Assembly (NCBI GenBank): GCA_020050595.1
Contig: JAGVKL010000057.1
Coordinates: forward strand, 1-63,498
DNA: 63,498 bases
Direction of reading: 5' to 3'
Origin: Legionellales bacterium
GTDB lineage: Bacteria; Pseudomonadota; Gammaproteobacteria; Legionellales; Legionellaceae
Shown: positions 58,245-63,498 of the stretch, piece after piece
How positions within the stretch are numbered: the stretch's first letter is position 1
Layout of the letters: every line of letters starts with the position of its first letter
The notes under the pieces: generated by a model
Seen by the model: only the letters and a program-made list of their open reading frames with translations
Told to the model about the DNA's origin: nothing
The model's database searches: none
Position numbers and translations under genes: made by a program

Positions 58245-58803
58245 ATAGGGGTGGGTGTGATTAAAAATGCGGTCAATTAAAAGATCGCGTCATTGCGAGG
58301 AGCGTAGCGACGAAGCAACCCAGGGGTTACGAAGGAAGAAGGCTGCTTTTTCTAGGTTAAAATAAAGTATCGAACAGATCCAACCATCTTGGATTTATGC
58401 TTTCAATCAAAGCCAGTTTTTTCTTTCTTGAGCCTGCCTTAATTTGTTTTTCACGAGCAATAGCAGCAATCATATCGGTATGTAACTCATAATAAACCAA
58501 TTGAGTACACCCATACTGCTTAGTAAATCCGGCTTGCAGGCCTTGCTTATGCTGGTATACCCGAGCAGGCAGATTATTGGTCACACCAGTGTAGAGTGTA
58601 CCGTTACGCCGATTAGTCATCATGTAAATTGCGGGATTCCATTTTTTCATGATCAACGATTGTCCAGAGGTTGGTTATTACTGACGTTTCTTCCATTAGC
58701 CAGATTCAGCTCCTCTCTTCGTAACCCCTGGTTTGCTTCGTCGCTACGCTCCTCGCAATGACGCGATCTTTTAATTGACCGCACTTTTAATCACACCCTA
58801 TAG
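58245..58803. mobile_element. Cassette: GIY-YIG gene inside about 88-bp inverted repeats
   Basis: Left arm 58245-58335 and right arm 58716-58803 are near-identical inverted copies, differing at only a few bases. They contain GCGGTCAATTAAAAGATCGC, CATTGCGAGGAGCGTAGCG and CAGGGGTTACGAAG. Only the GIY-YIG gene lies between them. The arms include the widespread CATTGCGAGG bacterial repeat. The symmetry suggests a unit that moves as one piece; movement is inference. Confidence 0.7.
58357..58650 (-). CDS. GIY-YIG nuclease family protein
   Basis: 97 residues from the second ATG (MKKWNPAIYMMTN). The GIY-YIG core is present as IYMMTNRRNGTLYTGVT, followed by NLPARVYQHKQG, the conserved arginine/histidine segment, and ends with an EKQIKAGSRKKKLALIESIN segment typical of the YhbQ/UPF0213-like stand-alone group. 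Members cut DNA or have unknown roles. It is the only gene within the long inverted repeats at 58245-58803 and reads away from the MFS genes. Confidence 0.88.
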   Translation of the reverse strand: MKKWNPAIYMMTNRRNGTLYTGVTNNLPARVYQHKQGLQAGFTKQYGCTQLVYYELHTDMIAAIAREKQIKAGSRKKKLALIESINPRWLDLFDTLF

Positions 58804-58826
58804 GGGTCAGGCCTTGAATTTTGAAT

Positions 58827-60116
58827 TCACCTGACTCCAGCGTTTCGATCTTTCAAGAAGGCGCTAACGAGGAGCACTAGAACCAGGGAAATAGGTAAAA
58901 TAGATAACGCCATTTGGTAATCAAGATTCGTATAGGTATGAACTCCATTGACGACGTCACTACTACCAAATGTATCTAATAATTTGCCAACCATCGGCTG
59001 GTAGATTACACCGCCTAAGGTCACAATCATATTGGTAGCAGCGAACACTGTCCCTGACAATTCAGCACCGCTATTTTCTTTAGCCATAATAAATACAATC
59101 AATTCAGAGCCGCTAAAAACACCGTATAAGAACAATAACGTATTTAACGTATAGTAAGATAAATGCGAGCTATATAAAATAATACTTATACAAACTAAAG
59201 CGCCTACCGCGCTTAAGACCAAAGGCAAAACTCGGCGCTCGCTCTTGTCTGAGAGATAACCGATAAGAGGGGCGCCGACTGCCCACCCCAAAAACATCCA
59301 GGAAATGGCCTTGGCTGCTTCTACTTTTGACAAATGATGAGCTTGTTCAAGATAGGACTTTCCCCATAACTCACCAAATACAGAAAGAGAGGTATAAAGA
59401 CACGCACCGACAAAACCAATTAACCAAACTTGCCGAGAAGTTAATACCTTTATCACATTGCGAAAAAAATCAGGCAGTGGTTGCGTTTTCATTGGATAAC
59501 CGCCCGGGCCATCGCGCACTACTAAAAAGATGATTATTGTAAGTAATAAACCAAAAAGGACCATGGAAGAAAGAACATACGATAACCCCATAGAGGCTGT
59601 TACCTCTGTAATTTTTATTTCACCATAAATCAATCCCAGCATACCCAAGGTCGTTATCAAACCTGCAACTAAAGAAAAATAATGCCGAGGCAGCCAATGC
59701 AAGGCCAAAGAAAGTACACCGACAAAGGCAAAAGAGGATCCAAAACCTACTAAGAAGCGACCACCACCGGCAATTAAAATGGAAGAAGAATAAGAAAACA
59801 TCAATGAGCCTAGGGTGCATAAGAAACAAGCTAGTGATAAAAGTTTGCGAGGACCATAACGATCCATCAACATCCCCACAGGCATCTGCATAGGAGAATA
59901 GGCGAAATAATAAAAAGCTGATAATTGGCCAAAAGTTGATGCTGAAATATGGCCAAACGCCGCACTAAGCTCACTTTGCAAAACGCCAGGAATGATCCTC
60001 AATACAAATTCATAACAATAAAACACAGCCCCTATCGCACAGATAAGAGAGCCTAGCCAAATTTGCTGACGCTTTGTCATGGTACTATTCAAGGCCATGG
60101 ACATTGGCATGCGCAT
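58827..60116 (-). CDS. MFS transporter
   Basis: 429 residues, twelve membrane segments, N-terminal CYEFVLRIIPGVL and the loop 2-3 motif GMLMDRYGPRKL. Paralogous to the next upstream gene and to the MFS protein at 28575. The ATG at 60116 is supported by AAGGA 5 bases upstream although it overlaps the neighbour by 32 bases. Substrate unknown; Legionella paralogues of this group are often called Pht-like or proton-sugar/amino-acid carriers without proof. Confidence 0.88.
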   Translation of the reverse strand: MRMPMSMALNSTMTKRQQIWLGSLICAIGAVFYCYEFVLRIIPGVLQSELSAAFGHISASTFGQLSAFYYFAYSPMQMPVGMLMDRYGPRKLLSLACFLCTLGSLMFSYSSSILIAGGGRFLVGFGSSFAFVGVLSLALHWLPRHYFSLVAGLITTLGMLGLIYGEIKITEVTASMGLSYVLSSMVLFGLLLTIIIFLVVRDGPGGYPMKTQPLPDFFRNVIKVLTSRQVWLIGFVGACLYTSLSVFGELWGKSYLEQAHHLSKVEAAKAISWMFLGWAVGAPLIGYLSDKSERRVLPLVLSAVGALVCISIILYSSHLSYYTLNTLLFLYGVFSGSELIVFIMAKENSGAELSGTVFAATNMIVTLGGVIYQPMVGKLLDTFGSSDVVNGVHTYTNLDYQMALSILPISLVLVLLVSAFLKDRNAGVR

Positions 60117-61386
60117 AGGTTTCCTTAAGGAAAAACGTTAATATAATCGCGATTAAAATCCCTAATGGAATAATAGATAACGCGAATTGATAGTCATGAG
60201 CCGTATACAATTGCTCCATTTTATCGAGCGGCAATGCTGTTAATGCGGCTTGTCGCTTTATCAAGCTCCAATCCAATAAGCGCCCTACCAGCGGTTGCAA
60301 AAACATTGCACCAATCATCACAATCATGTTAGTCATCGCAATTGCCGTTCCTGCAGCTTCTTTAGGACTTACTTCACGCCCCACGGCAAAGACTATCGAT
60401 TGAACACTGTATAACAAACCGAGAACAAACATCAATATGCTCAAGGACGATACAGTGAGATGCGGTACATACAAAATAATCATCATGACCACACAAGCAC
60501 CCACGGCTCCTAAAAGCATCGGTAATTTTCGCCGTTTAATTTTATCGGAAATAAAGCCCATGGACGGCGCGCCTATCGTGAATCCTAAAAATAATACGGA
60601 ATTACAGAAATTAGCGGATGCATGGGTTAAACCGTGCGCATGCGTTAAGTAAGGAATACCCCAAAGCTCCGCAAATACCGTAGTGGGCAGGTAAACTAAA
60701 CAACCGTAAATCCCATTAATCCAAATTTGTTTATTACGAACAATAATACCCAAATCAATCATATTCTTTTTAAATGTATTCACCGTACCGCTATCTTGAT
60801 CATTACCTTTATGATCGCGAATGCCGTACCACAAAACAAAAATCAATCCTACGCCAAAAATAGCGGTGAAATTAACCGTTTGCTGCCATCCTATCCAGGT
60901 CACCATACTACCTAATAAATTATCACCAATCATTGCTCCAATCGTCCCGAGCGCTGTTGCAATACCGGCAACCATGGCTAATTTATCCTCCGGCAGCCAA
61001 AGCGTAGCCAACTTTAAAACACCAACAAACGCAAAGGCAGAACCTAAACCTACTAAGAAACGTCCGGCAGCGGCTATCCCAAACAATACCGTATCAGCGA
61101 ACATAAAGGTTCCAATGACACAAATAAGGCAAGCAATCGTTAACAACCGGCGAGGACCAAAGCGGTCCATCAACACCCCTACGGGTAATTGCATAGGAAC
61201 ATAGGCATAATAATAAAAAGCAGACAAAAGGCCAAAACCGGTTGCCGATAGATTGAAATGATGACGCAACGCGTCTTCCATCACGCTTGGCGAAATACGT
61301 AGAAAATATTCATAAGAATAAAAAACCGCTCCTAACGCACAGATTAACCAAGCAACCAACACATATTTTTTATTGTTTTTAATCAC
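60085..61386 (-). CDS. MFS transporter
   Basis: 433 residues, twelve membrane segments, YSYEYFLRISPSVM at the N-terminus and GVLMDRFGPRRLL in loop 2-3. GTG start at 61386 with AAGGAG 7 bases upstream. It forms a two-gene unit with the downstream MFS gene. The pair probably arose by tandem duplication. Confidence 0.88.
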   Translation of the reverse strand: MIKNNKKYVLVAWLICALGAVFYSYEYFLRISPSVMEDALRHHFNLSATGFGLLSAFYYYAYVPMQLPVGVLMDRFGPRRLLTIACLICVIGTFMFADTVLFGIAAAGRFLVGLGSAFAFVGVLKLATLWLPEDKLAMVAGIATALGTIGAMIGDNLLGSMVTWIGWQQTVNFTAIFGVGLIFVLWYGIRDHKGNDQDSGTVNTFKKNMIDLGIIVRNKQIWINGIYGCLVYLPTTVFAELWGIPYLTHAHGLTHASANFCNSVLFLGFTIGAPSMGFISDKIKRRKLPMLLGAVGACVVMMIILYVPHLTVSSLSILMFVLGLLYSVQSIVFAVGREVSPKEAAGTAIAMTNMIVMIGAMFLQPLVGRLLDWSLIKRQAALTALPLDKMEQLYTAHDYQFALSIIPLGILIAIILTFFLKETYAHANVHGLE

Positions 61387-61439
61387 AAAAAAACTCCTTA
61401 ACTTAATGGGTTAAGCATAAGTACTGTATACGGGAATAT

Positions 61440-62678
61440 TTACAAAAAGGGATTGACCCGACTAACGCCACTCGCTATGGCTGCTTTTGCCACAGCAACG
61501 GGTACGCGCTCCAGTAAACGCGGATCAATCGGCTTAGGAATAATATACTGGGCACTAAACTCCCAGTTTGTTACTCCAGGATAATTCTCTTTTACCTCTT
61601 CTGGAACTGGCTCATGCACTAGTTTACGAATAGCTTCCACTGCTGCTATTTGCATAGCCTGGTTAATACACGTTGCTCGCACATCCAGCGCACCACGAAA
61701 GATATAAGGAAAACATAATACATTATTCACTTGATTTGGGTAATCACTACGACCGGTGGCAATAATCAAATCATCACAAACACTTAACGCTAATTCAGGA
61801 CGAATCTCTGGATTAGGGTTAGATAGCGCAAAAATAACTGGTTTAGGAGCCATTAATTTTAAAAGCTCAGGGCTTAATAAATCAGGCTTGGCTACGCCGA
61901 TAAAGACATCCGCACCTTCTAAGGCATCGGCCAAGGTTCGACGCCCCGTCGTCCTTGCAAACTCCATTTTATATGAATTTAAATCATCACGCTCGGTATG
62001 AATAACCCCACGACTATCTAATAAAAACATATTCTCTTTACTAGCACCTAGTGCAAGTAATAGCCGCATGGAGGCAATACCGGCCGCCCCTGCGCCGATG
62101 CATACAATGTGGGCATCCTTTAATTCTTTTTGCTGTAATTCAAGGGCATTTAATAGGCCTGCTGCAATCACAATGGCCGTACCGTGTTGATCATCGTGAA
62201 ATACCGGGATTTGCAATTGATCAATGAGTGCTTGCTCAATGGCAAAACATTCAGGGGCTTTAATATCCTCTAGATTAATACCACCAAAGGTAGGTGAAAT
62301 GCGCTTGGCTGTCTCAACGAAAGCCTTTGGCTCAGACGCATCAATTTCTATATCAAATACATCAATATTAGCAAACCGCTTAAATAAAACAGCCTTACCC
62401 TCCATCACCGGTTTACTGGCAAGAGGGCCAACATCGCCTAAACCAAGAACGGCTGTACCGTTAGTCATGACAGCGACTAAATTACTTTTGGTCGTATAAC
62501 GGTAAGCATTTTCAGGATTTTCTGCAATAAGCCTTACTGGTTCGGCAACGCCTGGTGTGTAAGCTAATGATAAATCATCTTGAGAATTGGTAGGTTTGGT
62601 GACATGAATACCGAGTTTACCCGGAATAGGGAACTCATGATAATCCAAGGCCCGTTGTTTTAAACGATCATCGCTCAA
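61440..62678 (-). CDS. Malate dehydrogenase (oxaloacetate-decarboxylating), malic enzyme
   Basis: Converts malate to pyruvate and CO2 with NAD(P) reduction, linking the TCA cycle to pyruvate. Landmarks are SLAYTPGVAEPVR, NGTAVLGLGDVGPLASKPVM (malic signature), DIEIDASEP, GGINLEDIKAPECF and the metal site FHDDQHGTAI, followed by a Rossmann domain. 412 residues: the short form without the phosphotransacetylase-like domain of MaeB. Cofactor choice (NAD or NADP) cannot be decided here. Confidence 0.94.
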   Translation of the reverse strand: MSDDRLKQRALDYHEFPIPGKLGIHVTKPTNSQDDLSLAYTPGVAEPVRLIAENPENAYRYTTKSNLVAVMTNGTAVLGLGDVGPLASKPVMEGKAVLFKRFANIDVFDIEIDASEPKAFVETAKRISPTFGGINLEDIKAPECFAIEQALIDQLQIPVFHDDQHGTAIVIAAGLLNALELQQKELKDAHIVCIGAGAAGIASMRLLLALGASKENMFLLDSRGVIHTERDDLNSYKMEFARTTGRRTLADALEGADVFIGVAKPDLLSPELLKLMAPKPVIFALSNPNPEIRPELALSVCDDLIIATGRSDYPNQVNNVLCFPYIFRGALDVRATCINQAMQIAAVEAIRKLVHEPVPEEVKENYPGVTNWEFSAQYIIPKPIDPRLLERVPVAVAKAAIASGVSRVNPFL

Positions 62679-62724
62679 GATACTTATCCTTTTATCCGAA
62701 AACTAATAAAAAATCATAAAGAAG

Positions 62725-62846
62725 TAGGGTCTGTTGCTCTGCAACCCATTGCTAGCCTACGTTCCGCGACTTGTTCGCACAATCCATCAACCCCTTTGAC
62801 AAGCCACGGGGCGTAGGATCGGAGATGAAATGTCAACAGACCCTAA
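62725..62846. repeat. MITE-like element, copy 3 (inverted, between rpmE and maeB-type gene)
   Basis: Opposite orientation to copies 1 and 2. Ends TAGGGTCTGTTG and TGTCAACAGACCCTA are inverted repeats; CCTACGTTCCGCGACTTGTT and GCCACGGGGCGTAGG are shared with the other copies. The hairpin arm is partly decayed. It sits between the rpmE terminator and the malic enzyme start. Confidence 0.85.
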
Positions 62847-62855
62847 CCTCTAAAT

Positions 62856-62880
62856 AAAAAAGGCGCATATAAACTGCGCC
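62856..62880 (-). terminator. Intrinsic terminator of rpmE
   Basis: On the minus strand a perfect 6-bp stem GGCGCA/TGCGCC with a 7-base loop is followed directly by TTTTTT. It lies 52 bp after the rpmE stop. Confidence 0.85.
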
Positions 62881-62932
62881 CTGCTTTAATTTCTGTATAC
62901 AATAAGGTTCTAACTGCTAAAACTTACTTGGC

Positions 62933-63160
62933 CTAACCAGCATTAGCCTGGTTTGAGCCACGCGCCTTATAACGATCACGGAATTTCTGTACTCGACCAC
63001 CCGTGTCCACTAATTTTTGTTTACCCGTGTAGAAAGGATGGCAACTTGCACAAACTTCAATCGTTAAATCGTTACATAGCGTTGAACGAGTTTTAAATTT
63101 ATGCCCACAACTACAAATTACATTAATCTCTTTATAATCAGGATGGATTGAAGCTTTCAT
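62933..63160 (-). CDS. rpmE: 50S ribosomal protein bL31, zinc-binding type
   Basis: 75 residues. The zinc ligands C16, C18, C37 and C40 (CSC and CASC) mark the C+ form, and [20 protein letters not shown] is the family signature. AGAG-rich ribosome site before the ATG. It has its own promoter and terminator, so it forms a single-gene transcript. Confidence 0.98.
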   Translation of the reverse strand: MKASIHPDYKEINVICSCGHKFKTRSTLCNDLTIEVCASCHPFYTGKQKLVDTGGRVQKFRDRYKARGSNQANAG

Positions 63161-63200
63161 AACACCACTCTCTCAATGACGAGCATCGCCGCCTAACCAC

Positions 63201-63229
63201 TTATTAGACACCATGCTCTTTAAATTCAA
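63201..63229 (-). promoter_or_regulatory. Putative promoter of rpmE
   Basis: On the minus strand TTGAAT (63224-63229), a 17-bp spacer and TAATAA (63201-63206) lie 40 bp upstream of rpmE. Good spacing and fair box matches. Confidence 0.55.
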
Positions 63230-63275
63230 AATGACGCGAAACAATAGCAGAAATAATAAATGAAAGCAAATGGTT

Positions 63276-63498
63276 CTATACAAAATCCAGCGCCAATTTT
63301 GTCCAAACTGGGGTGTGATCAGAGGGGCGCTCTGCCCTTCTGGGCTCTATATCTATACCACTTGCTACAGAGCATTTATTTAACGCTTCATTCAGTAAAA
63401 TATGATCGATTCGTAAACCATGGTTACGCCGAAAGGCTCCTGCACGGTAATCCCACCAGCTAAAATGCTGGCCTTCTTGGGTAAAATTACGAAAACTA
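63276..63498 (-). CDS. xthA: Exodeoxyribonuclease III, C-terminal part (cut by window edge)
   Basis: Frame open from the window edge to a TAG at 63276-63278. The 73 residues include FSWWDYRAGAFRRNHGLRID and the catalytic-histidine motif ERPSDHTPVW, the end of the ExoIII/AP-endonuclease family used in base-excision repair. The 5' part lies outside the window. Confidence 0.93.
   Translation of the reverse strand, partial: SFRNFTQEGQHFSWWDYRAGAFRRNHGLRIDHILLNEALNKCSVASGIDIEPRRAERPSDHTPVWTKLALDFV

Noticed and set aside
58357..58656. Homing endonuclease inside an intron or intein
   Set aside because: The GIY-YIG gene is not inside another gene and the flanks are inverted repeats, not split exons.

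Overview
The window looks like chromosome of a gammaproteobacterium of the order Legionellales, most likely Legionella or a close relative. The main evidence is the block sdhCDAB-sucABCD-pdxH followed by a gene that looks like letE (a Legionella transmission-trait gene). Support also comes from short Legionella-type proteins, ankyrin and leucine-rich-repeat proteins of the kind used as Dot/Icm effectors, tandem TyrP-like amino acid carriers, and many short palindromic repeats between genes. Base composition looks moderate (low forties % GC by eye, not computed). No secretion-system genes, prophage, CRISPR array or intact insertion sequence is visible. The genus assignment is inference from gene content.

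Layout. 151-13304 (minus): a rearranged division/cell-wall cluster transcribed smc-zipA-murF-mraY-murD-ftsW-murC-murB-ddl; murG is not at its usual place between ftsW and murC, and murF and mraY are split by about 430 bp of repeats. 13375-14427: a leucine-rich-repeat protein. 14518-20841: desaturase, small membrane protein, mutM, plsC-like acyltransferase, ggt, coaD and lolB. 20972-22144: tRNA-Gln(TTG) and prs, with no ispE between lolB and prs. 22145-26369: a repeat field and a large ankyrin protein. 26370-29867: fis, a DUF945/YdgA-like protein and an MFS transporter. 30247-31655: a probable frameshifted effector-like gene with a Gly-Ala tail. 31822-32667: an SseB-like gene and the letE-like gene.

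32819-43013 (minus) is one long TCA-cycle block, sdhC-D-A-B-sucA-B-C-D-pdxH, supplying succinate dehydrogenase, 2-oxoglutarate dehydrogenase E1/E2 and succinyl-CoA synthetase. 43411-44178 is an uncharacterised acidic protein. 44409-47072 is a feoA-feoB-feoC ferrous iron uptake operon behind a good Fur box. 47239-48986 holds zapE and an alpha/beta hydrolase. 49306-51029 holds panB and panC (pantothenate synthesis). 51080-51757 encodes an M15 peptidase. 52218-54671 holds two tandem aromatic amino acid transporters. 54685-56469 encodes an unusual fusion of a ferritin-like diiron domain with an E2-type acyltransferase domain. 56656-57465 is a Dam methylase. 57475-58210 is a decayed ATPase gene. 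58357-58656 is a GIY-YIG nuclease gene enclosed by long inverted repeats. 58827-61386 holds two MFS transporters. 61440-63160 holds a malic enzyme and rpmE, and the window ends in the 3' part of xthA.

The most interesting material is accessory: the diiron/acyltransferase fusion; the GIY-YIG gene inside about 88-bp inverted repeats; a MITE-like family found three times between adjacent metabolic genes (sucB/sucC, panB/panC, rpmE/maeB); a second MITE-like element with terminal inverted repeats and 12-bp flanking direct repeats upstream of panB; and effector-like proteins with Gly/Ala-rich C-terminal tails, one encoded by 12 tandem hexanucleotides.
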